This document shows positions 37,082 through 48,639 of a stretch of DNA of 64,000 bases, piece after piece; positions within the stretch are counted from its first letter, which is position 1; every line of letters begins with the position of its first letter. The notes under the pieces are model-generated. The model was given only the letters and a program-made list of their open reading frames with translations, was not told the DNA's origin and ran no database searches. The position numbers and the translations under genes are program-made. The stretch is from Haberlea rhodopensis (Eukaryota; Streptophyta; Magnoliopsida; Lamiales; Gesneriaceae). The stretch lies in NCBI GenBank assembly GCA_907163345.1, contig CAJQUN010000032.1, positions 4,564,424 to 4,628,423 on the forward strand. The letters run 5' to 3'.

Positions 37082-37261
37082 CTCATAATGAGCGGTATAA
37101 TCCTCCCCGCTTCATTACTACATAAACTCATAATGAGCGGTGCAATCTTCCCCGCTTCATTACTACAGAAACTCATAATGAGCGGTACAATCCTCCCCGC
37201 ATCATTACTACAGAACCTCATAATGAACGGTACAATCCTCCCCGCATCATTACTACAGAAC
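37082..37261. repeat. 45-bp minisatellite, 4 copies, GypC 3' LTR
   Basis: Unit CTCATAATGAGCGGTACAAT followed by CCTCCCCGCATCATTACTAC. Unrelated in sequence to the GypD/GypE unit but at the same relative position. Confidence 0.92.
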
Positions 37262-37633
37262 AAGCATAAGCATTAAACATACACTGTGATCTCTCTTGAC
37301 TCGTGGAATACTCCTCTTTATTCCACCTCACAATATGCAACAACAATGCATAATATGCAACAACAATGCATAATAACATGTGTCAAACTCTTAATGCATC
37401 ACATTGCATTCATCATGTGTCAAAAAGAAAAACATAAAGTACATGTTACCGTTGGGATGCCCGTACGTCGCTTACGTACCTTTTCAAAATGTAGTGTGTT
37501 GTGGGACTCTATCCCCTGCGCTGTGTAGCTGTCTGTGAAGGCTCTACACCAGTGTACAACACAATATTAGATGTCTCATTACAATCCAATATCAAATTTA
37601 AAACAAATTCTACATTTTAAAAAAAAAGGCACT

Positions 37634-37744
37634 ACCGATCGATCGGACCTCATCACCGATCGATCGGTGAACTGTTTGAATTAAGGAAAAAAGCTACGGC
37701 TTTTGCCGATCGATCGGTGTTCTTCACCGATCGATCGGTCGATC
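37634..37744. promoter_or_regulatory. CGATCGATCG palindrome cluster, GypC 3' LTR
   Basis: Four perfect decamers, each CCGATCGATCGG. Between the second and third lies a different dyad, AAAAGCTACGGCTTTT (about 37689-37704), that recurs in the LARD. Confidence 0.6.
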
Positions 37745-38581
37745 ATAATCAACCCAGATTTTCCAGAATTCTCTAACACCGATTTTCATTCCCTTCAATC
37801 TAACATGTAAGACATACAACATGCCAAAACCAACATGCTAGCAGTTATAAGACACTACCCTGAGTGTATTCATATCAAATTTACACCCCAAACACAAGCC
37901 CACATGCATAAACGTCGACCATTCACACAAGTACTCGATCAATTTTTCTGAAAACAGGGCAACATATTCATTTCCAGATTTGTTGAGCACCTCATTTCAT
38001 GCTATTAAAACTATAACATATAACATAAAGCATGCTCGAACAAACATGCCAAGGGCTTCACATAACTACCATGCATATTTTCACATCAAAGGTTTACCAA
38101 AACCTAAGCTAACGTGCATGATAACGCCTTCATGAAAACACTCCCAACTCATATTTTTCCAGAAAACAGGGCACAACCTTACCCAGATTTTCGAACACCA
38201 TACTTTACATGCTTATTTCCTCTACATAAAACATGTAATATACATAAGGAAAAATACTGAGAGCTTCATAACAACACCATGTAAGCATTTAAATCGAAGG
38301 TTTTAAGAAACCTAATCTAACATGCCGTTTTCACGCCACCTAAAACATGTACTTAAACAAGTTTAAAGCAAAAACAGAGCATGGTTCTCACCCTACTTTG
38401 CTCCGATTTTTGAAGGATTTCCAGGCGATGAAAAAGGGAAAGCTCCACAGAATTTTGCTTAGCAGGTGCTGGTGAAGAAATGGGAGAGAAGTCTCGAGAA
38501 TTGGAATGGCTGAGAGTGGTGAAATGATTGAGCCAAGTGGTGAGTAAAGTCAGCATGTGTACAGGCTGATTGGCATGGGTT

Positions 38582-38594
38582 GGGGGGGGGGGGG
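38582..38594. repeat. Poly-G run (13 G) in GypC 3' LTR
   Basis: The partner tract at 45725-45743 has 19 G. Confidence 0.95.
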
Positions 38595-38952
38595 TGTCGT
38601 TGGGTGTTGGGTGGTTTGATGTGTTATGTTTTGGTCCCGATATTTAGCACGATGTATTAGAATATCCTCACACGATATTTATAGTATTTTCTCAATAAAA
38701 TACTTCAATTCCCATTAACATGATTTTCCAAAACAAACAACATACACCCCAAATAAACATGCCACGACCCCAAAATCCCAACATATATCACATGCACCCT
38801 GAAATGAATCTCCCCAATAATATTAATTTGATCCCATGAATTAACACCCAAATCATCATAATTTAAATTAAATGATTAAAATCACATAATCATTTCGGGG
38901 ATATCACAATACTCCCCTACTTATAAGATTTCGTCCCCGAAATCAAACATGC

Positions 38953-40416
38953 TCACCAACATGAAGTAAAACAATAAATAAACGCATACCAGAAAACAGC
39001 TCTGGGTAGTGCTGCACCATGTGTCGCTGTCTCCCACGTAGCCTCCTCGACACCCCTACGATCCCAGTGAACCTTGATCATAGGAATAACTTTGTTTCGA
39101 AGCCTGCGGTCTGCTCTATCTAGAATCCTGATAGGCCGCTCCACGTAGGAAACATCGGACTCAATCTGCACCTCTGAAGGCTGCAACACATGTGAAGGAT
39201 CGGCTCATACTTCCTCAGCATAGACACATGGAATACATCGTGTATACCAGACAGAGAAGGTGGTAAGGCCAAACGGTACGCCAGAGTACCAACACGCTGT
39301 AAAATCTCATACGGCCCCACGTATCTAGGAGACAACTTCCCCCGCATACCAAACCGTACTACACCTCTGAAAGGCGAGATTTTCAGAAAGACTCTGTCGC
39401 CTAACTGAAACTCCAACGGTCTACGATTGGCATATGCTGCCTGTCTGTCCTGAGCTGCCTTCATCTTTCTTCTGATAACCTTAACTTTCTCTTCCATTTC
39501 CTGAACCAACTCTGGTCCTCCAACCGACTTACGGTCCATGTCATCCCAACACAAGGGTGACCTACAACGCCTACCATAGAGGGCCTCGAAAGGAGCCATC
39601 TGTATACTTTCCTGGTAGCTGTTGTTGTAAGAGAACTCCACCAAGGCTATCGAGTCCTGCCATGAAGTGTCGAACTCTAGCACACAAGCTCTCAACATAT
39701 CTTCGAGCGTCTGTATCGTACGCTCAGTTTGTCCGTCCGTCTGAGGGTGATAGGCTGTGCTCAGCCTCAACTCTGTACCTAGAGCTGTCTGCAGACCCTC
39801 CCAGAAGTGAGATGTGAACCGCGGATCTCGATCGGACACTATCAAAACAGGGATCCCGTGTAGTCTCACCATATCTCTGACATATAACTGTGCCATCCTC
39901 AAGTGCGTATATATCATACAGTAGGGAATGAAGTGAGCCACTTTAGTCAATCTGTCCACGACTACCCAGATGGCATCAAAACCGGAAACAGTCCTCGGTA
40001 AGTGGGTCACAAAATCCATAGATACGTGTTGCCACTTCCACTCAGGTATCTCCAAACTCCTTAATTCACCTCTAGGCCTCTGCCTCTCGGCCTTTACCTG
40101 TTGACAAATCAAACAGCGCTTGACGAACGAAGTAACATCCTGTTTCATTCGCCTCCACCAGAACTGGCTGTATAAATCCTTATACATCTTCTTCCCGCCT
40201 GGGTGGATACTCATCCTGCTGCAATGAGCTCGCTGTAATAAACCCTGACGCAACTCGGTGCATCTGGAACCACCCATCTGTCGCCAAGTCTCAGAGAACC
40301 GTCCTCAGCCACTCTGAATCTCGATGGCTGACCTGAGTGAACCACTGACATCCATCTCTGAACCTCTGCATCGGTCCCCTGAGCCTTCCTGATGTGATCA
40401 TAAATGACAGGCTCAG
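38953..40416 (-). pseudogene. GypC integrase and chromodomain-like tail, broken
   Basis: Open at 40277-39120 with the zinc finger (HCSRMSIHPGG through CLICQQ), core HVSMDFVTHLP, VSDRDPRFTSHFWEG, YHPQTDGQTERTIQ with the catalytic Glu, and the SPRYVGPYEILQ domain. A one-base loss near 39199 throws the tail (39189-38953, with WDRRGVEEATWET) into another frame. Another one-base loss near 40260 and a change near 40425 separate it from RNase H. Confidence 0.88.
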
Positions 40417-41958
40417 CTAAAAGGTCAAAACCTGTACCGGTGAAGCAGACACATCATAATCAAATCCCAAATGGCAGTAGGAGCCCAACATAGCTGATAG
40501 ATACATGGCATCCTCTGCTGTGCTCCTCACCTTCCGGCTCAAAGCGTCGGCTGTCAGATTTGCTTTCCCGGGATGGTATAGGATTTCACAATCATAATCC
40601 TTCAGCAGGTCCATCCATCTCCTCTGCCTCATGTTCAGCTCAGCCTGTGTAAACAAGAACTTCAGGCTCTTGTGATCAGTGAAGATGGTAAATGAGGTAC
40701 CGAATAAGTAGTGTCGCCATATCTTCAAGGCGAACACTATAGCTGCCAACTCCAGATCATGGACTGGATACCTCGTCTCGTGTGGCTTCAACTGTCTCGA
40801 AGCGTAAGCCACTACATGTCTGTCCTGCATCAGTACGCACCCTAAGCCATCTAACGATGCGTCGGTATAAAGAGCAAATCCTTTGTTCTCCTTGGGAATC
40901 ACTAGAACTGGTGCAGTAGTCAGTCTGTGCTTCAATTCCCTGAAACTCTGCTCACAAGCCTCTGACCAACAAAATGAGACTCCCTTCTGAGTCAGCTGTG
41001 TAAGTGGCTTGGCGATCTTTGAGAAACCCTCGACGAAACGTCGATAATAGCCAGCCAGACCAAGAAAACTTCGAATCTCACTGACTGAAGTAGGGGCAGA
41101 CCAATCCATAACTGCCTCTATCTTCCTCGGGTCTACTGATATCCCCTCTCGTGATATGATATGGCCCAAGAATGCAACACTGCTCAGCCAAAACTCACAC
41201 TTGCTAAGTTTGGCGTACAACTGATGATCTCTGAGGATCTGGAGCACTATCCTCAGATGATCGGCATGATCCTCCTCACTCCTTGAATAGACCAGGATGT
41301 CATCAATGAACACGATCACAAACTGATCGAGGTACTCCTGAAATACTCTGTTCATCAGGCTCATAAATGTAGCAGGGGCATTCGTCACCCCGAATGGCAT
41401 CACTAAGAACTCGTAGTGTCCATACCGAGTTCTAAAGGCCGTCTTTTGGACATCATCAGTTCTAACCCGCACCTGGTGATAGCCCGACCTCAAGTCTATC
41501 TTGGAGTACACCTCTGTACCCTGAAGCTGGTCGAACAGATCATCAATCCTTGGAAGTGGATACCTGTTCTTCACTGTAGCCTTGTTAAGTTGCCTGTAGT
41601 CAATGCACAGACGCATTGAACCATCCTTCTTTTTCACGAACAAGACTGGTGCACCCCAAGGCGATACACTAGGACGAATGTATCCCTTGTCAAGGAGCTT
41701 CTGTAACTGTACCTTCAGCTCTCTCAGCTCTGCCGGTGCCATCCTATATGGGGCACGAGAAATAGCAGGAGTCCCCGGCAGTAGCTCAATGGCAAACTCA
41801 ACGTCTCTAACAGGCGGAAACCCTGGAATCTCATCTGGGAACACATCAATGAACTCTGCCACAACCGGTATGTCTTCGGCTCTCACTTCCTTTTCCTCAG
41901 ATACATCCACGGCATAAATGATGTAACTTGTGTGGCCGCGTTCCAATAATCGCGCCAT
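40417..41958 (-). pseudogene. GypC reverse transcriptase-RNase H
   Basis: 513 open codons. RT palm motifs IDLRSGYHQVRV, MPFGVTNAP and the FIDD active site in QFVIVFIDDILVYS; thumb and connection with FLGHIIS; RNase H YTDASLDGLG and TDHKSLKFLF; ends in the linker before integrase. The apparent start is simply where the frame opens after a lesion; in this clade RT is translated as part of a gag-pol fusion. Best-preserved domain of this copy. Confidence 0.9.
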
Positions 41959-43494
41959 CTTAACCGCTGATATTACCGGAATCTTTGGACGAGAGTCGTC
42001 CCCATAGAACGTCCACTGGAACCCCTAATCAGACAGAAAACGTACTATCCTCTGTCGGCAGTCTACCACAGCTCGGTACCTGCCCAACACATCAATGCCG
42101 ATAATACAGTCAAAGTCTGCCATCTCTAACTGAATCAGATCGGCCCTCAGATCATTGCCCTCAAAATAAATGAGGCAATCAGATAACAGTCGGTCTGCAA
42201 TCACATGCTTTCCCGTGGGGTCGAGACCATGAGAGGCGTGGGTAACAGAGACGAGCACAAGCGGTGCCTCTCCACAAAAGCGGTAGATACAAAAGAATGG
42301 GAAGCACCTGTATCTATCAATATAAGTGCAGGGTACGTAAATAAATGGCACGTACCAGCAATGACCTCCTCCGGGGCTGCCTCAGCCTGCTCCCTAGTCA
42401 GTGCATACACTTGACCCTGCGGCGGTCCTGCCGTTGACCTCCCTGTTGTCGTGGTGCAAACTGATGTCTCTGTGGTGCCCTCCCAGCATCAAACCTTGGC
42501 CTATTCGGCCCAGAGTCTGCCTGTCTCTGTGGTGCTCTCCGATCGAGGCAACCTCGAGCCAAGTGGCCCACCTTGCCACAAACATAGCAACCCTGGCAGT
42601 CCCGTGACGAGTGCCATCCTCCACAGTTGTTACATCGGTTTCCCCCTGCCTTGCTCCCCTGTGTGGGTCCCCGATTGATTTGTTTCTGACCCTGAGACTT
42701 CTTCCCACTAAATCTGGAAGATGATGAGGCCCCACGAGCCTTGAACAGATCCCCTCGTGGCCTCAAACTATCAGCAACAGGCCTCGGTGGTGGTACTGAA
42801 GGGGGTACATCATCCTTATACGCGCCCACCGCAATCTCCGCCAACTCTGCCCGTGTCAGGGCGTCATCAAATGAGCTGGGGTTGTTGGAGATAACCCGAT
42901 CAAACAGCTCTGGCCTCAATCCCTTCATAAAGTTCCTCATCTTTGCATGGCTGCTCACAGCGATATGAGGTACATACCTCAGCAGTGAGGAATACTGCAT
43001 AGCGTAGTCTGACACTGACATGCTACCCTGCTTCAAAGCATTGAACTCGTCTTCCTTTAATTGTCTGGCAGCTGCAGAGAAATACCGGTTAAGGAACCGG
43101 GTCCGGAATACAGTCCAGTCAACTGCCATACCTAGAGCTCTCAGCTCCATCACGTGGTCTTCCACCACATAGCAGGCTTCTTAGCCATCTAAAACTCGGC
43201 TAACCTCAGCCATGCCGTGCGTGCACATGGTGCAGTCACAAGTATTTGCTCTATACGCTCCAACCACTCCTTGGCTACTTCACCAGACTCAATCCCCTCA
43301 AACATGGGCGGATGGAAACTCAGAAACTGCTTCAAACTGAGCTCCCCTAGCAGTAACATCTGTACACTGGGCTCCACGCCCACAGCAGGTGGTGGTAAAG
43401 GATTCAGCTGAGCGATACTGACATTCCTACTGTCCATATCCCCTACCTCCTCATTGGGGTTCTCCGGGTTAATCTCAGCCATGCTGTAACACAA
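41959..43494 (-). pseudogene. GypC gag and protease, broken
   Basis: Gag opens at 43494 with NPLPPPAVG and EEWLERIEQI-like sequence. A stop and a lost base near 43155-43190 break it; the main capsid and a zinc knuckle (CNNCGGWHSSRDC) follow in 43168-42398, and a second knuckle (CYVCGKVGHLARGC) is intact. Protease DTGASHSFVST is in 42410-42201, with its C-terminal half in another frame (42351-42025) and a further stop at about 42025 before RT. Confidence 0.87.
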
Positions 43495-43682
43495 GAGTTA
43501 ACAACAATACCAAAAGCAGTTCATAATATAAGCCGTTAGATAACAAGAGTATCATATTCAAAGCATGTTAGTATAACACTTATACAACCATATGCATCAC
43601 ATGCATAAGCATGCCCAAATGAATACCTAGCCAACTTGTTTCTAAAGGCTACCCTTCACTCTTCCCTGGTTATCTAACCACT

Positions 43683-43694
43683 GATCTGATACCA
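43683..43694 (-). other. GypC primer-binding site, one mismatch
   Basis: Plus strand GATCTGATACCA where the intact site has GCTCTGATACCA; five bases from the LTR start at 43700. Confidence 0.85.
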
Positions 43695-44242
43695 CTAAAT
43701 GTAAGACCCCGTTATCTTATCAGGTACTAAGGTGCAATTTAGAGAACTAAACATTCATGTAAATATATCAGAGTAACGTGCCGTGTTGATTAACCTGAGC
43801 TTTAGAGATTACAGTACCAAATGTTTACGAATTCCTACAAGGTACTACATTATAGTCTTACTCTACTCAGTAGAAGCTATACAAAATTTTTCTCTAACAT
43901 GCTAATCCTGTAGCACTCCTTACAGCTCAGCATATCAACCCCGACCCTGGTTCTCGTCAACAAAAGCACCTACAAAGACAACCCCCAACACATGAGCATA
44001 TCATAATTCATATTCAACATAATATGAATGTAAAGCGTAAATGCACAAATCATAAATACAAAGCACTTCCTGTATTTCCAAGCATTTACAACGCCCATTG
44101 GTTGTCCCTGTACCATAACTCATAATAAAACACATTATATGAAATTATGGATCCTTTAATAATGTCATGACATATCACCTCTTTCTTTACATATCTTTTG
44201 AGTCATATATCAACAGTTATGTTAATGCTTCATGCTTCCACA

Positions 44243-44420
44243 ACTCATAATGAGCGGTACAATCCTCCCCGCTTCATTACTACATAAACTTATAATGAGC
44301 GGTACAATCTTCCCCGCTTCATTACTACAGAAACTCATAATGAGCGGTACAATCCTCCCCGCATCATTACTAAAGAACCTCATAATGAGCGGTACAATCC
44401 TCCCCGCATCATTACTACTA
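44243..44420. repeat. 45-bp minisatellite, 4 copies, GypC 5' LTR
   Basis: Same unit and copy number as 37082-37261. Confidence 0.9.
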
Positions 44421-44774
44421 ACAAGCATAAGCATTAAACATACACTGTGATCTCTCTTGACTCGTGGAATACACCTCTTTATTCCACCTCACAATATGCA
44501 ACAACAATGCATAATAACATGTATCAAACTCTTAATGCATCACATTGCATTCATCATGTGTCAAAAAGAAAAACATAAAGTACATGTTACCGTTGGGATG
44601 CCCGCACGTCGCTTACGTACCTTTTCAAAATGTAGTGTGTTGTGGGACTCTATCCCCTGCGCTGTGTAGCTGTCTGTGAAGGCTCTACACCAGTGTACAA
44701 CACAATATTAGATGTCTCATTACAATCCAATATCAAATTTAAAACATATTCTACATTTAAAAAAAAAAGGCACT

Positions 44775-44884
44775 ACCGATCGATCGGACCTCATCACCGA
44801 TCGATCGGTGAACTGTTTGAATTAAGGAAAAAAGCTACGGCTTTTGCCGATCGATCGGTGTTCTTCACCGATCGATCGGTCGAT
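44775..44884. promoter_or_regulatory. CGATCGATCG palindrome cluster, GypC 5' LTR
   Basis: Four perfect CCGATCGATCGG sites plus the AAAAGCTACGGCTTTT dyad, as in the 3' LTR. Confidence 0.6.
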
Positions 44885-45724
44885 CATAATCAACCCAGAT
44901 TTTCCAGAATTCTCTAACACCGATTTTCATACCCTTCAATCTAACATGTAAGACATACAACATGCCAAAACCAACATGCTAGCAGTTATAACACACTACC
45001 CTGAGTCTATTCATATCAAATTTACACCCCAAACACAACCCCACATGCATAAACGTCGACCATTCACACAAATACTCGATCAACTTTTCTAGAAACAGGG
45101 CAACATATTAATTTCCAGATTTCTTGAGCACCTCATTTCATGCTATTAAAACTATAACATATAACATAAAGCATGCTCGAACAAACATGCCAAGGGCTTC
45201 ACATAACTACCATGCATATTTTCACATCAAAGGTTTACCAAAACCTAAGCTAACGTGCATGATAACGCCTTCATAAAAACACTCCCAACTCATATTTTTC
45301 CAGAAAACAGGGCACAACCTTACCCAGATTTTCGAACACCATACTTTACATGCTTATTTCCTCTACATAAAACATGTAATATACATAAGGAAAAATACTG
45401 AGAGCTTCATAACAATACCATGTAAGCATTTAAATCGAAGGTTTTAAGAAACCTAATCTAACATGCCGTTTTCACGCCACCTAAAAACATGTACTTAAAC
45501 AAGTTTAAAGCAAAAACAGAGCATGGTTTCTCACCCTACTTTGCTCCGATTTTTGAAGGATTTCCAGGCGATGAAAAAGGGAAAGCTCCACAGAATTTTG
45601 CTTAGCAGGTGCTGGTGAAGAAATGGGAGAGAAGGCTCGAGAATTGGAATGGCTGAGAGTGGTGAAATGATTGAGCCAAGTGGTGAGTAAAGTCAGCATG
45701 TGTACAGGCTGATTGGCATGGGTT

Positions 45725-45743
45725 GGGGGGGGGGGGGGGGGGG
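45725..45743. repeat. Poly-G run (19 G) in GypC 5' LTR
   Basis: Six bases longer than the partner tract. Confidence 0.95.
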
Positions 45744-46060
45744 TGGTTGGGTGTTGGGTGGTTTGATGTGTTATGTTTTGGTCCCGATATTTAGCACGAT
45801 GTATTAGAATATCCTCACACGATATTTATAGTATTTTCTCAATAAAATACTTCAATTCCCATTAACATGCTTTACCAAAACAAACAACATACACCCCAAA
45901 TAAACATGCAACGACCCCAAAATCCCAACATATATCACATGCACCCTGAAATGAATCTCCCCAATAATATTAATTCGATCCCATGAATTAACACCCAAAT
46001 CATCATAATTTAAATTAAATGATTAAAATCACATAATCATTTCGGGGATATCACATCTAT

Positions 46061-46168
46061 TTATAGGGTTGAAGATGTGCATTAAATGCACATCTCCCAA
46101 CTGCCAGCTTCCTATCCGCCAACTGCCAACAAATTAATTTATTGTGCAATTTGCACAACTTGTCAACA
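46061..46168 (-). repeat. TntX 5' LTR, piece 3
   Basis: TTATAGGGTTGAAGATGTGC to TTGTCAACA, matching 6191-6298. Followed by the TntX target duplication 'catcg' at 46169-46173. Confidence 0.9.
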
Positions 46169-46173
46169 CATCG

Positions 46174-46532
46174 GACCAATGTTTGACTTGTAGGGAATTT
46201 TATGCTAACAATGCATAAAGTTTCTACAAGTACCTTGTTTTTTTTTTTTTAATTTGTCGGTTTTCAACTTCCAATGGTGTCCATGTGCTTGGTAATTGAG
46301 AAATAAAAAGATTTTTAATACGAAGTTCATAAAAGTTTCAACTTTGCCATATTTTCCTGATTTTAATTTTAGTGAATTATGTGTATTATCTTTTTCGTAT
46401 CTTCGGTTGCCTAGTACGAAAAAGTTTTAGGTATGCTGTGCATTTACGAACCGATATGACAGAGTTTAACGTCTCCTTTACTTGTTAATAATAAAAGTGA
46501 CACGGTATATGGGATAATCTGATGAGATTGAG
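46174..46532. other. AT-rich stretch between TntX and carrier fragment
   Basis: No ORF or repeat recognised. The first bases must continue the Cop0 LTR interrupted at 5918. That LTR may end at TAACA (46210), or may extend to GTCCAACA (47069), since TGTTGGA at 5583 pairs with TCCAACA as a terminal inverted repeat. A 13-base T run is near 46240. Confidence 0.5.
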
Positions 46533-46976
46533 TTCAATAATGCTGCAGGAGTGATTGCAGCTACTTTTGTGTGTCCCTTAGATGTTATCAAGACTAGGTT
46601 TCAGGTCCCTGGACTGCCGCAGTTTTCTAATGCTAATGTCAAAGGTTAGAAACATTATTGTTATTTTTATTCTTTTGGATATTCTTACAATATTGTTGTT
46701 TCAAACTTGAGAATATTAAGTGTGTGCTCTCGACTAACGAGTTTTTAGTTTGGTGATCAGGAATGTTTGTCATCTTATTTCTTCTTTCTTCTTGCTTTTT
46801 TTTGAAAGTGGTTGAGTCTGTCTTTAAGAATTGTTTCGTCTGAGATTTAATGATGGATAATTGTTGTTTATTATTTGCCAGGTAGTGTAATAGTTGGAAT
46901 ATTTCAAAAGAAGGGCTTTCGTGGTATGTACCGTGGACTCTCTCCCACGGTGCTTGCTTTGCTTACAAATTGGGCA
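46533..46976 (+). pseudogene. Fragment of a plant NAD+ carrier-like gene (mitochondrial carrier family), two exons
   Basis: Two exons in consistent phase. Exon a (about 46533-46644) encodes GVIAATFVCPLDVIKTRFQV, which contains the PxD-x-x-[KR] signature (PLDVIKTR) of the mitochondrial carrier family, then LPQFSNANVKG. A 237-bp intron (GT 46645, AG 46881) follows. Exon b (46882-46976) encodes KKGFRGMYRGLSPTVLALLT and ends NWA before a GTAAGT donor at 46977. From memory this closely resembles the first repeat of Arabidopsis NDT1/NDT2-type NAD+ transporters. The N-terminus, second half of the first repeat and the other two repeats are missing. Too short for ordinary ORF cut-offs. Either a gene remnant cut by insertions or a fragment captured in the Cop0 LTR. 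Confidence 0.75.
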
Positions 46977-47069
46977 GTAAGTCATTAATTTTCATTTTGT
47001 TGTTGACTAAGGTTGTTGATAGCATGGTCCTTTGTAGAATTGGGCAGTAAGTCCATCTCCTGTCCAACA
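46977..47069. other. Intron-like sequence after carrier exon b
   Basis: Begins with the GTAAGT donor. The 15-base word AATTGGGCAGTAAGTC at the exon-intron junction (46968-46983) recurs at 47039-47054, a small duplication. Ends at TGTCCAACA, a possible outer end of the Cop0 LTR. Confidence 0.45.
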
Positions 47070-47562
47070 AGTTGAACAATAACAATTATAAAAGGCTTTT
47101 CCGTTGTGATATCCGGATAAGAGATCAGTCCAATCTCGGCCCTTACTCGAGCATAACATCACCCGCAAGTGCTCAGCTTGGGAATTATCTCCTTGCCTTA
47201 GGTGGAAAGCACCCTATAGTGTTTGTCGGTGGTCCCCACTTTCTGAAACACCGACAGCTAGTGGAGTACTCGCATTGGTCCCCCGAGGTCCCGCCGGCCA
47301 TAACAGGTTACTTTTTCTCTCACCGCTCAGTATATATATGGGGGGCATCAGGTTTGAAAAAGGACTTTTTTCCCGTGATTTCCATACAAAAACATTTTTA
47401 TTTCCTACATCTTATATCCGTTATCCTGACTTGATCGTCGGAGGGACCCCGTCGGAGATCCATCTCCTGCCCCCTTCTAACCTTTTTCTTTCAGGACCGC
47501 TCATCTCCAGGGAGGAGCTATTGTTAGCCAAGGAAGCCACCTTACCAAAATTCGAGGTAACA
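47070..47562 (+). repeat. Tat-like 5' LTR, right part
   Basis: Has a TATA-box-like TATAAAAGG at 47087-47095 and ends GGTAACA at 47562 next to the primer region. Only about 17 bases lie upstream of the TATA box, so most of U3 is missing, which fits truncation or an insertion at 47069. No partner LTR in the window. Confidence 0.55.
47087..47095 (+). promoter_or_regulatory. TATA box of Tat-like LTR
   Basis: TATAAAAGG in LTR context, plus strand, about 520 bp before the gag ATG. A good match to the plant TATA consensus; activity is inferred. Confidence 0.5.
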
Positions 47563-47606
47563 ATCGGCGCCGTCTGTGGGAACTTGAGTATAAGGCGTTG
47601 ATAAAA

Positions 47607-48112
47607 ATGGTAAACACGCGGAGAACGAACCAGGCGACAAACAATGAGCACCGGGCCCCGTCGGTCAATGGGAGAGAACCACCACCTATGACGGTGGGAG
47701 CCCTAACATTTGAACAACTCACGCGCCTCATCTCGGTGACAGTAGAGAAAGCCATGAAACGAGCTATGGATCATTCTGAAAGTGGTCGGGGGGAAAGCAT
47801 TCGAGAAAATGAGCAGCCCGAGCATGTATCCACGTCTCACCCGCCAGCCGCGGGGTGTCCTAACCTCGAGGTTGAAATGGAAGAACTGAGAGAAGAGGTG
47901 AGGGAGATGAAGAAGGGGATCGGGGGGCAGGGCGTCCCGAAGAAGGGTACTCCTTTCTCCCCGGAGATAGTATGGGAGGAGCTCCCATGCAACTTTCGAC
48001 CACCAAATGCTGGCGAGTATGATGGGAGCACGGATCCAGAGGAGCATTTGGGCAGATTTGAGAATGGTGCCATGTTACATTGTTACTCGGACCGTCTGAA
48101 ATGCAAGGTTTT
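47607..48112 (+). pseudogene. Tat-like gag, N-terminal part
   Basis: ATG at 47607-47609 (MVNTRRTNQATN) is preferred to the in-frame ATA-led start nine bases earlier, since MVNTRR is typical of gypsy gag starts. A coiled-coil-like acidic/basic stretch (about residues 90-115, MEELREEVREMKKG) precedes the capsid onset FRPPNAGEYDGSTDPEEHLG. The frame is broken at 48112 by the LARD; 168 codons and two bases precede the break. Another stop-free tail to 48170 belongs to the LARD LTR, not to this protein. Confidence 0.8.
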
Positions 48113-48639
48113 TGTGGGGTCCTCGTTACTTAATCCATTATGTATCAGTTTATTATACATATGTGAGTAAGAATTAAGTAAAACATACACTGATTAAGAG
48201 TTTACTCATGTAGGTTGTTATAATACTTACACAACATAAAACAACCTAGACTAGTACAACTCCTATGCAGTGGTTCAACTCGCAGCGGAATAGACTCACA
48301 ATCCCGTCCTCCCACGTCTATGAGTCCCTACAGAAACAATCACACAACATGAGTATAGATAAACAACAATCCCAGTGCGATATCAATAAAAAACATAAAC
48401 GATAAAGCACTATAACATCAAATGTGATTGTTCTGTATCATGCATCATCAAATGCAAATATGTCATGACATGTCTCATCCTCATCCTGTTATAACCAGAC
48501 CAATATGATATGCCTATCTCAGCTCAATATGTCAGTGGAACCTCCTAACATCTTCATATTAATAGCACATATAATAGTACCGTCCTTACATGTTATAACA
48601 GCCAGAGTATATACCCACCGGCGTATATCTCTCATGCCA

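Larger units (their letters stand above)
36539..38908 (-). repeat. GypC 3' LTR (2,370 bp)
   Basis: TGTAAGACCCCG start, GGGGATATCACA end, then ATACTCCCCTACTT (PPT complement). Very close to the 5' LTR; one visible difference is an extra copy of a 20-bp unit (AATATGCAACAACAATGCAT, about 37332-37372). It contains a minisatellite, a GTACGT/ACGTAC dyad (about 37464-37481), four palindromes and a 13-base G run (38582-38594). Confidence 0.92.
36539..46055 (-). mobile_element. GypC: complete-length Tekay-like gypsy element
   Basis: 9,517 bp, LTRs 36539-38908 and 43700-46055, target duplication 'tctat' at 36534-36538 and 46056-46060. Internal order from right to left: PBS, gag, protease, RT, RNase H, integrase, chromodomain-like tail, PPT. 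All domains are present, but at least six frameshifts or stops separate them. Confidence 0.93.
43700..46055 (-). repeat. GypC 5' LTR (2,356 bp)
   Basis: Same ends as the 3' LTR and closely matched throughout, including minisatellite (44243-44420), four palindromes (44775-44884) and a longer G run (45725-45743). Confidence 0.92.
5919..46168 (-). mobile_element. TntX: TNT1-like copia element, spread over 40 kb by insertions
   Basis: The left end TGTTGGCCCCAG (5919) and the right end TTGTCAACA (46168) are flanked by the same five bases, 'catcg' (5914-5918 and 46169-46173). The parts in between fit one minus-strand TNT1-type element: 3' LTR 5919-6298, RNase H 6340-6949, integrase-protease-gag 10112-11831, gag N-terminus 28397-28598, PBS 28721-28733, and 5' LTR in three pieces (28736-28934, 36408-36538, 46061-46168). 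The gaps are filled by GypH, GypD with GypE, CopA and GypC. The reverse transcriptase is missing. Confidence 0.85.

Noticed and set aside
47072..47601. Plus-strand ORFs of 108-120 residues as a host gene
   Set aside because: They lie in the Tat-like LTR up to its primer region and show no protein family features.
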